A stretch of DNA of 21,154 bases from a virus. The stretch is from positions 1-21,154 of the IMG/VR virus record IMGVR_UViG_3300044733_000950. One strand, 5' to 3'. The notes beneath the pieces are model-generated. The model was given only the letters and a program-made list of their open reading frames with translations, ran no database searches and had not been told where the DNA came from. Shown in pieces: positions 1-7,760 of the stretch. The position numbers were made by a program, and so were the translations under genes. Numbering within the stretch: the first letter of the stretch is position 1; every line of letters starts with the position of its first letter.

Positions 1-587
1 CGACGAGCCAAGGCTACGCCTTCTTCAAAAGAATTCATGTACATCTGAGACAACTGTGCATCCTCTTGGCGTTGGTACACTCTTGCCAATACAAAGTATG
101 GCAATAGTGCATGAAAGAATTCGTCAATGTCAATGACTTCACTATCTGTAGTCAACCATGTGTAAACAGGGTTTCTGAAAGCACGAACAGTAATTGGATA
201 CACGGCATCAGGCTTAGCCCACAACTGAATCTTCTTATCCCAAAAAGAAAAGAAATACGGTCGTGAAGGAACATCTGTATTACCAAGCCAAATATCTTCC
301 GCTTGGTTGTAATCAATCAAAGTCAAACGATTACCTGATGTGCTTGAATCCACAATAGAAATAATTTCACGAATATCGCCAATGTCCGCAATCGTGTATT
401 CACGTTGACCAATTACAGTATTGAATGTGTAACTCTCCTGCAAGTACGGCCATCTACGCTCAAGAGAATAAATGCGTTGAAAACCCTCACGAGCAAACTG
501 GTCAATAATGGAGTTGGGCAAATCCTCTGTGTCCAAGTCAGCCATGTTGCGCACCTGTGTACGCAAAGTTGCCAGAGTAATACTCAT
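1..587 (-). CDS. Head-tail connector / neck protein (partial, runs off left edge)
   Basis: About 195 residues are visible from an ATG at 587, and the frame stays open to base 1, so the C-terminus lies outside the window. The N-terminus (MSITLATLRTQVRNMADLDT, then an EGFQRI...ERRWP stretch) and a middle section with alternating aromatic and charged residues resemble the adaptor/neck proteins encoded after capsid genes in many environmental phages. Such proteins sit under the portal and join head to tail. The start overlaps the stop of the upstream small Cys protein (ATGA), and GGGGAGG is a good ribosome site. Its place at the distal end of the portal-scaffold-capsid series supports the role. 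The family assignment is by resemblance and order only. Confidence 0.65.
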   Translation of the reverse strand, partial: MSITLATLRTQVRNMADLDTEDLPNSIIDQFAREGFQRIYSLERRWPYLQESYTFNTVIGQREYTIADIGDIREIISIVDSSTSGNRLTLIDYNQAEDIWLGNTDVPSRPYFFSFWDKKIQLWAKPDAVYPITVRAFRNPVYTWLTTDSEVIDIDEFFHALLPYFVLARVYQRQEDAQLSQMYMNSFEEGVALAR

Positions 588-796
588 TTAGCCTCCCCTT
601 GTGACCTCAGATGACCGATGCAATAATCCGTCCCCTTAGCCTTTGGACCCTCACAGGTGTCCTCATTGGCTATACAACGGTTGCGACCAATGTATGGCGC
701 AGATGGAGCAGCAATCTTTGCTCCCGCTGTTGGGGCTAGGCGGATACCAGATACTGGCTGTCCGTAATAAGAATGGGCAGGTACGGCATTTTTCAT
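584..796 (-). CDS. Small Cys/His protein, possible zinc finger
   Basis: A 70-residue protein. I start it at the ATG at 796 rather than at an in-frame TTG two codons upstream. The C-terminal half carries C41, C48, C59 and H62 (C-x6-C-x10-C-x2-H), with the segment CEGPKAKGTDYCIGHL, which looks like a small treble-clef or zinc-knuckle site. The N-terminal half is Ala/Pro/Gly-rich. It follows the tiny basic virion-region genes, and its stop overlaps the neck protein start, so the two are probably translationally coupled. A variant GTAACAAA box lies 15 nt before its start. Small Cys proteins like this sit near capsid genes in actinobacterial phages. Its exact job is unknown. Confidence 0.6.
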   Translation of the reverse strand: MKNAVPAHSYYGQPVSGIRLAPTAGAKIAAPSAPYIGRNRCIANEDTCEGPKAKGTDYCIGHLRSQGEAK

Positions 797-811
797 ATAC
801 AACTACCCCAA

Positions 812-819
812 TTTGTTAC
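812..819 (-). promoter_or_regulatory. Variant GTAACAAA box before Cys protein gene
   Basis: GTAACAAA followed by TTGGGGTAG lies 15 nt before ATG 796, one base different from the other boxes. It comes just after the GNRA hairpin. Confidence 0.4.
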
Positions 820-822
820 ATA

Positions 823-842
823 TCCCCACCTTTCGGTGGGGA
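823..842 (-). terminator. GNRA-type hairpin between 37-aa gene and Cys protein
   Basis: On the minus strand an 8-bp perfect stem (TCCCCACC / GGTGGGGA) closes a GAAA tetraloop. It lies directly after the stop of the 37-residue gene and before a GTAACAAA box. There is no T-run after it. A processing or partial termination hairpin is therefore more likely than a classical intrinsic terminator. Confidence 0.5.
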
Positions 843-847
843 CAGTA

Positions 848-961
848 TTACATTCCTTTTTTCTTACTTGACTTTTTTCCAGCCATTTTTTTCTTGGCTT
901 TCTTAGCGTCAGCCATACCCTTAGCGGTGTAAGGGAATTCTTTTTTTCCAACCTTTGGCAT
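848..961 (-). CDS. Tiny Lys-rich basic protein (37 aa)
   Basis: The frame from ATG 961 to TAA 848 gives 37 residues beginning MPKVGKKEFPYTAKGMADAK and ending in a Lys-rich tail (KKAKKKMAGKKSSKKKGM). The start overlaps the stop of the preceding gene as TAATG, so it is probably coupled to it. Short basic proteins starting MPKVG-K-xPYT are common in the structural region of uncultured marine and freshwater phages. They may bind DNA or RNA, but no function is established. The 3' end shares an 18-bp direct repeat with the 3' end of the preceding gene, so both proteins finish KKKGM. Confidence 0.6.
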   Translation of the reverse strand: MPKVGKKEFPYTAKGMADAKKAKKKMAGKKSSKKKGM

Positions 962-1101
962 TAGTACATTCCTTTTTTCTTAGATGACTTTGATTTGCTA
1001 CTCTTCTTGCCACCCTTAGTTGGCGGGTAGGTAGAAGTCTTTGTGCCAGCCTTAGGAGTTGCATCCGCATGGCTAGAAAGAATTGAATATTTAACTGGCA
1101 T
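961..1101 (-). CDS. Tiny Ser/Lys-rich basic protein (46 aa)
   Basis: I start this at ATG 1101, with AAAGGAGC eight bases upstream, not at the longer upstream frame. The protein is 46 residues: MPVKYSILSSHADATPKAGT, then a Ser/Lys-rich tail ending KKKGMY. It is strongly basic and probably disordered. It follows the decoration-like gene and is coupled (TAATG) to the 37-residue gene. The matching tails of the two proteins suggest a local duplication or a shared function such as nucleic-acid binding in the capsid. No family is recognised with confidence. Confidence 0.55.
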   Translation of the reverse strand: MPVKYSILSSHADATPKAGTKTSTYPPTKGGKKSSKSKSSKKKGMY

Positions 1102-1161
1102 TATTGCTCCTTTGAAATAGGGGAGTGAGCCCGAAATGCCCACTCCCCCAGATTCAATTAC

Positions 1162-1575
1162 TTACTTACGGTAGATGGACACCGTGTTTGCTGCAGTGAA
1201 TACTGCAACGAACGACGCTGACGATGCTGCTGCAACGGTTGCTGAACCCACAAGGGTTACACCCGAAGCACCTGCAGTCAACGTGATTGCATGTGTTGAA
1301 GCAGCAAGGTTCACAACTGAGAATCGGAAACTTGAACCGACACCCTCATCTGTAAACGCTGCACCCAACTCTGCACCAGTTGGAGTTGTCAACGCACGAC
1401 CCGATGTTGGGGTCATGGTGTAAACAACTTCTGCTGCACCAGCGAGTGTTGCTGCTGATTGAGTGGTCCCAGCATCGGTTGCTGCAACTACAGTTACTCG
1501 CTCTTCTTTTGCTGCCCATGTTTCAAGACGCTTGCGTGTTACGGCACCGTCTGTGTCATTTGCTAATAGTGGCAT
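1162..1575 (-). CDS. Capsid decoration / head-fibre-like protein
   Basis: A 137-residue protein very rich in Ala, Thr, Ser and Val, starting MPLLANDTDGAVTRKRLETW. The C-terminal half is predicted to be all beta, with short alternating strands (GVTLVGSATVAAASSASFVA and a final TVSIYRK). It lies 28 nt downstream of the major capsid gene, where phages usually encode capsid decoration or head-fibre proteins, and it has a good AAGGAG site 9 nt before the ATG. A different ATG five bases upstream opens only a five-codon frame and is ignored. The role rests on position and composition. No catalytic motif is visible. Confidence 0.55.
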   Translation of the reverse strand: MPLLANDTDGAVTRKRLETWAAKEERVTVVAATDAGTTQSAATLAGAAEVVYTMTPTSGRALTTPTGAELGAAFTDEGVGSSFRFSVVNLAASTHAITLTAGASGVTLVGSATVAAASSASFVAVFTAANTVSIYRK

Positions 1576-1603
1576 TTCATTTTCTCCTTGTTAGTTAGTG
1601 GTC

Positions 1604-2548
1604 TTAGGCGGTCTTTGCCGTGAGTTTGCCCTGCTTCGCACGGTTGCGACAGGTCAAGTTGCCGTAGCACATGATGAGCGCATAGCGAGCATCGGTGTCT
1701 TCTGGCTTGATGAAGTCCGTCTGAGCGAACCACTTGTTGCTGTGACCTACCAAGGTGAGGTACTTCGTGTTGAGGAAGTAGAACACACCAGCGGTGCAAT
1801 GCACGTCGTACATTACAGGAGCAGCCTTGAACAACAGGTTCTGGAATCCAGCATCTGCGGTCTTAGTGTCTGTGTAACGTAGGTTTGGCTGAAGCAATGC
1901 TTCGTACTTCTCAAACAAAGTTTGAGTTGTCAACATCGTGTCCGGGTGGTCATTACCAACCGAAACGCTGTTGTAAGCGGTGCTCATTTGTGCAAGAGTC
2001 AACGCAGTTGCGGTGTTCTCTTCATATGAACGCCAGAACTCGTTGCCTGCTGTTGCTGAGTTGATGCCACCAGCGGTGTTGCCGGTCTCAACCAAGTTTC
2101 CAAGGCCGTTCCAGTCTTTTCCGCTGTTGCCAGTTCCGTCACCAAAGAACATTTGGTTGAACGATTCACGCATTGACTCTTCTGCCTGCATAATCTTGGC
2201 TTCGAGCAAGTTGATGATTTCTTGTTCACCGTTGTTCTTGGCTTCTTCAATACCGCTGATTGCGATGGATGCAGCGTACTGCTTCCATTCGTACTCAGCA
2301 GCCGAGATTCCCTCTTGTGGTGTCAAGGACAACGAATCATATCCGCTGTACGAGGCAACAGTTGAGTTCTTGCCGTAGATGAGTGGTTCAACAATCTTTG
2401 TTCCACCGTTGAGCATGCGAATGCGGCCCTTGTCCATCAACTGGTAGGTCAAAGGACGTGCGGTGAACACGTTGTCGGTAAGTTGCGAACGGTAGTTCGC
2501 AAGTGTGGTTGAGAGCAACTGGTCAAAGTTGCTGTTGGCTGATGCCAT
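1604..2548 (-). CDS. Major capsid protein (HK97-fold type)
   Basis: A 314-residue protein that should form the icosahedral shell. It follows the portal and scaffold genes and precedes a decoration-like gene, the standard capsid order. The N-terminal part (LTDNVFTARPLTYQLMDKGR, then NGGTKIVEPLIYG) and the long acidic helix around residues 100-130 (a spine-helix-like stretch with EEAKNNGEQEIINLLEAKI) match the major capsid proteins of many uncultured phages. The ATG at 2548 has AAGGAG eight bases upstream. The normal length and lack of an N-terminal protease-cleaved domain fit use of a separate scaffold. The C-terminus (about 270-314) is basic. Confidence 0.85.
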   Translation of the reverse strand: MASANSNFDQLLSTTLANYRSQLTDNVFTARPLTYQLMDKGRIRMLNGGTKIVEPLIYGKNSTVASYSGYDSLSLTPQEGISAAEYEWKQYAASIAISGIEEAKNNGEQEIINLLEAKIMQAEESMRESFNQMFFGDGTGNSGKDWNGLGNLVETGNTAGGINSATAGNEFWRSYEENTATALTLAQMSTAYNSVSVGNDHPDTMLTTQTLFEKYEALLQPNLRYTDTKTADAGFQNLLFKAAPVMYDVHCTAGVFYFLNTKYLTLVGHSNKWFAQTDFIKPEDTDARYALIMCYGNLTCRNRAKQGKLTAKTA

Positions 2549-2572
2549 GATGATTTCTCCTTAAATAGAACG

Positions 2573-3358
2573 CTAAACGCTTAGTTGCCGTTTGGCGGCT
2601 TCAAATGCGTCTCGCAATGATGTGATTGGTTTTGCTGATACATCTGCAGTCTTTGATGTTGCACCACTAGAAACAACTGATGCCTGACGCTTAGCCTCTG
2701 TGACTTTCACCTTCTCTTCATCTCGTTTAGCAATTTGCTTACGAGCAGAAAGTGATTGGTCATAAAGACGGTCAAACGCAATTTGTTTGTAGACAGATTC
2801 CAAATCAGTTGAACCCGTGGCTAACGCCTTGGCAACAACTTCATTAGCATCAAAATCTTCTCCGTATCGATTTTGAAGAGACTGCACCTTCCGTTCCAAC
2901 TCACTCAATGCTTTATCTTGTTCAAAAGCCTGAATGCGTTGTTCCAGTTGTCGGTACTGCTTTTCAACAGGGTCTTGCCACAGGTCTTCATCTTCTGAAG
3001 GTGTCTGTGCCACACCGTAATGTTGTGAAAGCAGGCTTAAAGTACCCTGAGGGTCATTCTGCAAGGCTTCCTGCAGAGCGGTCCCAAACTGTACCTGTCT
3101 CCTTTGCTCACTGAGTTCCTGTGTCTTGCGGGTATAGTCCGCCTGACGCTGGTATCCAGAAAGCGCCTCTCGGAGTGGCACACGAACTTCTTCACCATCA
3201 ACTTGAACAGAAACATACTTGTCTCCGAACTCGTCAACAGGAAGCAAGTCAATTTGCTCCTCGGTTAAGGCTTCAACTACATCCCCAACTTCTACAGATT
3301 GTCCTAGGTCTTCTAGGGTCTCTTCGGCTGTGACTTCATTGCTATTTATATCGCTCAT
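2573..3358 (-). CDS. Capsid scaffolding protein
   Basis: A 261-residue protein with an acidic N-terminus (about residues 1-45), a central part containing DGEEVRVPLREALSGYQRQA, a long charged helix or coiled coil (about 80-215), and a short basic C-terminus ending FEAAKRQLSV. Acidic, coiled-coil, Gln/Glu-rich proteins encoded between portal and major capsid genes are the scaffolds that guide procapsid assembly, and the basic tail commonly docks on the capsid protein. The start at 3358 has a strong GGAGGA site. A GTAACGAA box lies 39 nt upstream, farther than at other genes. No protease active site is visible. Confidence 0.75.
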   Translation of the reverse strand: MSDINSNEVTAEETLEDLGQSVEVGDVVEALTEEQIDLLPVDEFGDKYVSVQVDGEEVRVPLREALSGYQRQADYTRKTQELSEQRRQVQFGTALQEALQNDPQGTLSLLSQHYGVAQTPSEDEDLWQDPVEKQYRQLEQRIQAFEQDKALSELERKVQSLQNRYGEDFDANEVVAKALATGSTDLESVYKQIAFDRLYDQSLSARKQIAKRDEEKVKVTEAKRQASVVSSGATSKTADVSAKPITSLRDAFEAAKRQLSV

Positions 3359-3397
3359 TTAAGAGTCCTCCGTGGGTTGCTCTATTGATAGGGTTTA

Positions 3398-3405
3398 TTC
3401 GTTAC
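3398..3405 (-). promoter_or_regulatory. GTAACGAA box between portal and scaffold
   Basis: GTAACGAA overlaps the portal stop codon. The next start (3358) is 39 nt away and has its own strong GGAGGA, so spacing here differs from the other copies. Confidence 0.4.
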
Positions 3406-5276
3406 ATTCCCGGCGGCATTCCACCTTGCTGTGATAACAACGCCAAGATTTCTGGTGGCAACGAACCCCCACCCATTTGCTCCACTCCAGCCTCAGAAGG
3501 TAATCCCTGTGGTGGCATACCTTGTGCCATCATTCCTTCTGGCATCATTCCCTCTGGAGGCATTCCACCATCAGGTGGCATTGCCTCAGGTGGCATTGCC
3601 TCAGGTGGCAACGTTCCCTGTGGGGATATTGGCTGTGCTGGCATCTGTGGTTGCATAATAAACGAAGCAGCAGAACGAATACCGAAACCATACTGCAACA
3701 CATAGTTAGCCAACTTAGGCATATCAATAATTCCCGCAGAAGCAAACGGTGCCATCGCATCAACAACCTGCATTGCCATCTGACGACGGAATGACTCGTT
3801 GACCGGCTGAGTTGACCCACCTTCTACCTCAAAGTCAAACTCACCCTTGATGTAGTCCTTGTCAAATTCCAACCAAAGTGGTTCAGCCTCTGAACCTTGA
3901 ATCCGTACAGCCTGCTCACCCGTGAGATACTGCTGAGCAAGCATGATAAGACGCTTAGCAATCTCAGCAATACTCAGTTCAATGATTGCCAACTTCTCTG
4001 ATGAACGAGCATTAGCGTTGTCCTGAATAATGCCAGCCTCAGTCGCTGTGCGCCTGATTTCTGGCAAACCACCACGCATGTATTCGGAGATACCCGATAC
4101 ACGGTCAATGTCACCAGAGATTAGACTTGACTGGTTGTAGAACTCTGGCGGGCTAATTACTGCTGGCATTGGTCCAACAACACTTGCAATGCTTTCTTCT
4201 GAAATCACAGGAACCATCACATTGTCCTCGTCGGACTCAAGTGCTGCACGACCATCAGCGTCAAAGGCTGATTCCTTGTACAGCCACTTGCGTGAGAACC
4301 GTTTACGGTGGTTCATCATCTGTGTACGAGTCTGGTTGAGTTCCTGCTGTAGAGGCTCTATTGCTTCTAGTTCTCCCATTGGGTAGAAGTGTTCAGGAAT
4401 GTCGTAGTTGCGAATCATCACAAACGGATGACCATAAGCAAAAGGAATCTTTGTTGGTGGAATCAAGAACTTGTCTGTGCCATCACAGAACACCGACATG
4501 GTGTTTCTGTCAATGTCGTACCATTCCCAGATTTCAACATATGAATCATTTGGGTCAGTTGAACGACGAGGTGAATAACCATCTTGACCGTACTTTGAGT
4601 AATGCGAAGGAGATGCTTCTTTACGGGCTGTGGAGTTGTAGCGCTTGTCCTTCTTTATTTCTGGCAAAGGGCGACGGATACGTTGTGCAATCCATTTAAT
4701 GTCGTGCATGTTTGTGGCATCCGGGTCAACAAAAATATCAAACATTGAGACACGCTCCACAAATGGGCGGTCTTCTTTGATAATCATGTTTGACTCAACA
4801 CCAGACTCAACACGGTCTTCGGCTAGTTCGTCAAAGTTGTCAAAGGTTGGAACTGTTTCATCTGCAACCATTTCTTCTTCAATAAAACGGTATCCAGTTT
4901 TAATCCAACCATGACCACAGATAAGCATGTCTTTTACTGCACGACGCAGTTCCTTTTGGCAGTCAAAGTGTCTCCACCAATAGTTGATGATTGCTTCTGT
5001 GACAACAGCCTTGTCGCTATCTTCGTAGCGACGAGCGCTAACTGAAATCTTTGGATAGTTGATAGAAACAGATGGTGACACAACGTTGATTGTGGCAAAA
5101 GCAATGTTTACCAACAAACGGTCTTCCTCTGAAACACCCTTGTACTGCTTGCCACGGTACATGTCAATCATGCGTCGCCATACTTCGTCATGGGCTTCCT
5201 CATGGCGCCAACGACGTGACTGTTCCAACTTGTCACGGTACTGCTTGAGTATTTCACTATTTGCTGTGCGTGCCAT
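3402..5276 (-). CDS. Portal protein
   Basis: A 624-residue protein starting at ATG 5276, which overlaps the preceding stop as TAATG; a longer TTG frame from 5303 is less likely. It should form the dodecameric ring through which DNA enters the head. The N-terminal section (about 1-110) has HDEVWRRMIDMYRGKQY and DRLLVNIAFATINVVSPSVS, and the centre has PFVMIRNYDIPEHFYPMGEL and a stretch ending QTRTQMMNHRKRFSRKWLY, as in portals of podovirus/siphovirus type. The last 80 residues are an unusual Pro/Met/Gly-rich tail with PPEAM repeats. Its order between the terminase block and scaffold confirms the role. Confidence 0.87.
   Translation of the reverse strand: MARTANSEILKQYRDKLEQSRRWRHEEAHDEVWRRMIDMYRGKQYKGVSEEDRLLVNIAFATINVVSPSVSINYPKISVSARRYEDSDKAVVTEAIINYWWRHFDCQKELRRAVKDMLICGHGWIKTGYRFIEEEMVADETVPTFDNFDELAEDRVESGVESNMIIKEDRPFVERVSMFDIFVDPDATNMHDIKWIAQRIRRPLPEIKKDKRYNSTARKEASPSHYSKYGQDGYSPRRSTDPNDSYVEIWEWYDIDRNTMSVFCDGTDKFLIPPTKIPFAYGHPFVMIRNYDIPEHFYPMGELEAIEPLQQELNQTRTQMMNHRKRFSRKWLYKESAFDADGRAALESDEDNVMVPVISEESIASVVGPMPAVISPPEFYNQSSLISGDIDRVSGISEYMRGGLPEIRRTATEAGIIQDNANARSSEKLAIIELSIAEIAKRLIMLAQQYLTGEQAVRIQGSEAEPLWLEFDKDYIKGEFDFEVEGGSTQPVNESFRRQMAMQVVDAMAPFASAGIIDMPKLANYVLQYGFGIRSAASFIMQPQMPAQPISPQGTLPPEAMPPEAMPPDGGMPPEGMMPEGMMAQGMPPQGLPSEAGVEQMGGGSLPPEILALLSQQGGMPPGM
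3571..3610 (-). repeat. 15-bp tandem repeat in portal C-terminal tail
   Basis: The unit TCAGGTGGCATTGCC (plus-strand reading) occurs at 3571-3585 and 3586-3600, with a partial third copy at 3601-3610. In the portal protein it encodes repeated PPEAM units inside a Pro/Met/Gly-rich tail. Copy number could vary by slippage without breaking the frame. Confidence 0.85.
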
Positions 5277-5476
5277 TAGTCTTCCTTCTGTCCTTCGTGC
5301 CAACCAATATGGTTATCAAGTTTGCTACCAATCTTGTCAACTTTATTTCCAATCATTTTGAGCAAGATTCGACCTTCTTCGTGTTGCTCGGTATTCTCTT
5401 TCCGCAGCCTTTGCAGAACGACCACGAGGGGTCCCGATATGATTGCAACAGCAATCGGTACCCATACCACCTCCAT
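5276..5476 (-). CDS. Small membrane protein with coiled coil, DUF2746-like
   Basis: A 66-residue protein with one N-terminal membrane segment (about residues 3-22, VVWVPIAVAIISGPLVVVLQ), then a basic RLRK stop-transfer patch, and a charged helix with RKENTEQHEEGRILL, KVDKIGSKLDNH and IGWHEGQ. This layout (one membrane helix, NTEQH, a heptad-rich helix, final DxHxxWHE) resembles the DUF2746 membrane proteins of mycobacteriophages and other actinophages, recalled from memory. It would be anchored in the host membrane with the coiled coil in the cytoplasm or periplasm. Its stop overlaps the portal start. The ribosome site is weak, and a GTG two codons later could also serve as the start. Its role is unknown; a lysis accessory function is possible. 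Confidence 0.6.
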   Translation of the reverse strand: MEVVWVPIAVAIISGPLVVVLQRLRKENTEQHEEGRILLKMIGNKVDKIGSKLDNHIGWHEGQKED

Positions 5477-5477
5477 C

Positions 5478-5705
5478 TCAAATCCAACGACTTCCGACAG
5501 GCTCGGCGTTAATACCGGCTTCTTTGGCTACACGGACTTGCTCATCTGCACGCTCTTTAACAGTTGGGCCGTGAAAGTCTTCTTGACCGTAGGTAAACCC
5601 AAGGCGAACTGACTTAATATGGCATTTGAAACAAATTGAACCACGACGAGGCAATTCATCTGCTTCAAAAGTCGTCAAACACTCTAAACAGCGGAATTCT
5701 TTCAT
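5478..5705 (-). CDS. Small zinc-ribbon protein
   Basis: A 75-residue protein with a clear zinc ribbon: C6-x2-C9 and C25-x2-C28. A conserved-looking segment GFTYGQEDFHGPTVKERADE and a C-terminal AGINAEPVGSRWI follow. Proteins with this same tail are common in uncultured marine and freshwater phage contigs next to terminase or portal genes. Metal binding is well supported and function is not; a packaging or DNA-binding accessory role is possible. Its start codon has almost no Shine-Dalgarno. A GTAACGAA box ends 14 nt before the ATG and overlaps the stop codon of the large terminase. Confidence 0.7.
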   Translation of the reverse strand: MKEFRCLECLTTFEADELPRRGSICFKCHIKSVRLGFTYGQEDFHGPTVKERADEQVRVAKEAGINAEPVGSRWI

Positions 5706-5719
5706 AACTATAAACCCAA

Positions 5720-5727
5720 TTCGTTAC
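5720..5727 (-). promoter_or_regulatory. GTAACGAA box before zinc-ribbon gene
   Basis: GTAACGAA on the minus strand overlaps the terL stop codon and ends 14 nt before the ATG at 5705. It is followed by TTGGGTTTATAG. No good ribosome site is present. Confidence 0.5.
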
Positions 5728-7310
5728 TCTCGTACATTAAAAGCGCCAATCGGGGTACGAGGTTCCTCTTTTTCACGGATAAGGAACTTTTCCCACCAAC
5801 CCAAAGTATTACGGACCGGTTCTGCGTCAACCCGATATTCAGGCAACCAAACATATTTCAACATCTGATTAGTGATTGCCAGAGACATAACACGGTCGTC
5901 GTGAGGTGAGCCATGCATCTTGCCATTGGCTTGACGAATAAAAGTCCTGAGTTCTCCAATTGAATTCTTGTCATGAACATGAACGCTTTCATCACGGATT
6001 GCAGCGTTCAGTTCGTCAATAGCCAAAGGCTTAGAAACAGATGTTGTTCTCCAACCCATAGTCTCACTAATCTTTGGGCTTCTACTATTCATCTTCCTTT
6101 GACGATACAGGTTCCTGTACCCAATACGTTGTAAACCTTTAATCGTGGTCAGACCGTGGTTGTTTGACTCAACCCCAACCAAAGCATGATTGTAGTAATA
6201 ACCCAAAGCCCTAAGAACCTCTTCACCAAAAACGTCTGGGTCAACATGCCCATGCCAATGGGCAACCAGAAGACCTGTGTTAGCGGAAATCACATGAGCA
6301 GAACTGTAGTCACCATGCCCTAGACCTTCAGCGACGTCAGCCCCAACAACATAAATTTGCTGTCTGTCTGGGAACTCCCAGATTGCCAACTCACCACCAT
6401 CTGCAATGAATGTGTAGTTATTTTTACCCATCTCGTTCTTCAGATAACCACGGTCAGGTTCAATGAGTTCAATTGCTCTAAGAGCATCAAGGTCAAACAC
6501 AGGGCGACCAGAGCGGATAAAGGCTTCTTCAGCATTGTCCGGGTATTCCTGTGCCAACTGCCAGTCAGGAAGGTCACGTTTTTTTGCTTCATACCAATCC
6601 TCATCACGGTCTCCAGCAGACCAAGGGAAAAATACACCAGTAAATCGGTTGTTGCCAGTCTGCGAACCAACCCACAGTTGATGAAAGATATTGCCCTCAC
6701 CGTTGGCTGTACTCAAACAAATAACACGACCACCAACGTCAGCAATAGGTTCAATGGATGCCCACGCTTCTTCAGCGTTGGGCAAGAACGCCATTTCGTC
6801 AATGATTACCCGATACACAGACTCACCACGAGCAGGGTCATTTCCAGATGGTAAAGACTCAATTGCAGAGTCATTAGCAAACACCATCTTCAACTGGTTG
6901 TCTGAGAGTAGGTCTGGTCCACGCACACGCATCCACGCAGGAAGCATCTTGTATCCATATTTAGTCTTCTGCAACAACTTGGATGCTTCACGTTCGGTAC
7001 GTGAAAGCATGACCGTAAAGCGGTCAGCCCAAAAGAATGTTTCCCAGAATGTAAATGCAGCAGCCAGAGTAGAGAACCCAATCTGTCGTGCTTTCAGAAC
7101 AATGCTGTAGCGAGAGTCAATCCAGACTCTTACGGTTTCTTCTTGTGCTTCACGCAAGACAAACTTGATACGACCCCGCTCAGGGTGTCGAATCATCCAA
7201 TGGGTAGAACAAAAGTGTGAAAATGCAACCACAAGTTCATCTGTGGTCGCACCTTCACTACCTTTGCATTTTCTCCACTCCTTCTCATTGAGAAGGTCAG
7301 TGAGTTCCAT
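5724..7310 (-). CDS. terL: Terminase large subunit (packaging ATPase and nuclease)
   Basis: A 528-residue protein with the full two-domain layout. The N-terminal ATPase has a Walker A variant KARQIGFST (73-81), Walker B VIIDE (168-172) and a coupling motif LSTAN (199-203). The C-terminal RNase H-like nuclease has GADVAEG (acidic D325), VGVESNNHG (E381) and GSPHDDRVMSLA (D471/D472). It should cut concatemeric DNA and pump it through the portal. The start overlaps the preceding gene as TAATG. It is separated from the small-terminase-like gene by about 4 kb of fibre, surface and membrane-protein genes, which is unusual. Confidence 0.95.
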   Translation of the reverse strand: MELTDLLNEKEWRKCKGSEGATTDELVVAFSHFCSTHWMIRHPERGRIKFVLREAQEETVRVWIDSRYSIVLKARQIGFSTLAAAFTFWETFFWADRFTVMLSRTEREASKLLQKTKYGYKMLPAWMRVRGPDLLSDNQLKMVFANDSAIESLPSGNDPARGESVYRVIIDEMAFLPNAEEAWASIEPIADVGGRVICLSTANGEGNIFHQLWVGSQTGNNRFTGVFFPWSAGDRDEDWYEAKKRDLPDWQLAQEYPDNAEEAFIRSGRPVFDLDALRAIELIEPDRGYLKNEMGKNNYTFIADGGELAIWEFPDRQQIYVVGADVAEGLGHGDYSSAHVISANTGLLVAHWHGHVDPDVFGEEVLRALGYYYNHALVGVESNNHGLTTIKGLQRIGYRNLYRQRKMNSRSPKISETMGWRTTSVSKPLAIDELNAAIRDESVHVHDKNSIGELRTFIRQANGKMHGSPHDDRVMSLAITNQMLKYVWLPEYRVDAEPVRNTLGWWEKFLIREKEEPRTPIGAFNVRE

Positions 7311-7579
7311 TATGCCTTCTTAGCGGCTACTTTCTTGGCTGCAATCTTTTTAGGACTTGCACCAAATGCTGCATCAATTTCATCTTTGGTGAGAACACCA
7401 TCAATGCTTGCCTTGGCAAGACCCTCTGCAACCTTGAAGATGGAAACTGCGCCAGCAATCAATGCTGACTTCCATACTTCCAAGTCAGGAGCGATAACCG
7501 CAGCACCAGTCACCACGCCGAGGGCGTTGGTGAGGAAAAGTGCAACAATTCTGCCTGCAATATCTTTTGCCTTATTCAT
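7310..7579 (-). CDS. Holin-like small membrane protein
   Basis: An 89-residue protein. Hydrophobic segments lie at about 10-30 (IVALFLTNALGVVTGAAVIA) and 36-50 (VWKSALIAGAVSIFKVA). Next comes an acidic loop DGVLTKDEIDAAFG that looks EF-hand-like, and a Lys/Ala tail (KKIAAKKVAAKKA). Two short membrane segments and a basic C-terminus fit small actinophage holins, which form membrane pores that release lysin. The start at 7579 has AAGGAG and lies inside the end of the upstream membrane-protein gene; the stop overlaps terL. The lysin candidate is far away, in the other arm at 19304, so the holin call is by composition only. Confidence 0.5.
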   Translation of the reverse strand: MNKAKDIAGRIVALFLTNALGVVTGAAVIAPDLEVWKSALIAGAVSIFKVAEGLAKASIDGVLTKDEIDAAFGASPKKIAAKKVAAKKA

Positions 7580-7739
7580 TGTTCTCCTTGAACATTACGC
7601 CGAGTAAATGGATTATCACGGCTATTACGGTGATTCCCCAACCCAAAACCTTGGTTTGCCCAGACAGCGTAATAAGCACCATACCGGTGCCTGCAAGTGT
7701 CCAAGTCAAAGCATGGATTTCGGATAGGAGTTTCTTCAC
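7572..7739 (-). CDS. Small two-helix membrane protein, holin candidate
   Basis: A GTG-started frame of 55 residues (7739 to TAA 7572). It has a basic start (MKKLLSEIHA) and two membrane segments (about 10-27, LTWTLAGTGMVLITLSG, and 31-50, VLGWGITVIAVIIHLLGVMF), and ends KENNE. Its end overlaps the start of the 89-residue membrane protein. There is no good Shine-Dalgarno, but a GTAACGAA box followed by TTGGG ends 13 nt before the GTG, matching the other box-led genes. Paired small membrane proteins are typical of phage lysis cassettes (holin/antiholin), but nothing here proves that. Confidence 0.55.
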   Translation of the reverse strand: MKKLLSEIHALTWTLAGTGMVLITLSGQTKVLGWGITVIAVIIHLLGVMFKENNE

Positions 7740-7752
7740 GCTAATAGCCCAA

Positions 7753-7760
7753 TTCGTTAC
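7753..7760 (-). promoter_or_regulatory. GTAACGAA box before small membrane-protein gene
   Basis: GTAACGAA overlaps the stop of the Thr-rich gene and ends 13 nt before the GTG at 7739. It is followed by TTGGGCTATTAG, close to the copy before 5705. Confidence 0.5.

Noticed and set aside
6357-6854. 165-residue plus-strand frame opposite the large terminase
   Set aside because: It lies wholly within terL, whose motifs are complete on the other strand; no ribosome site and no plausible domain.
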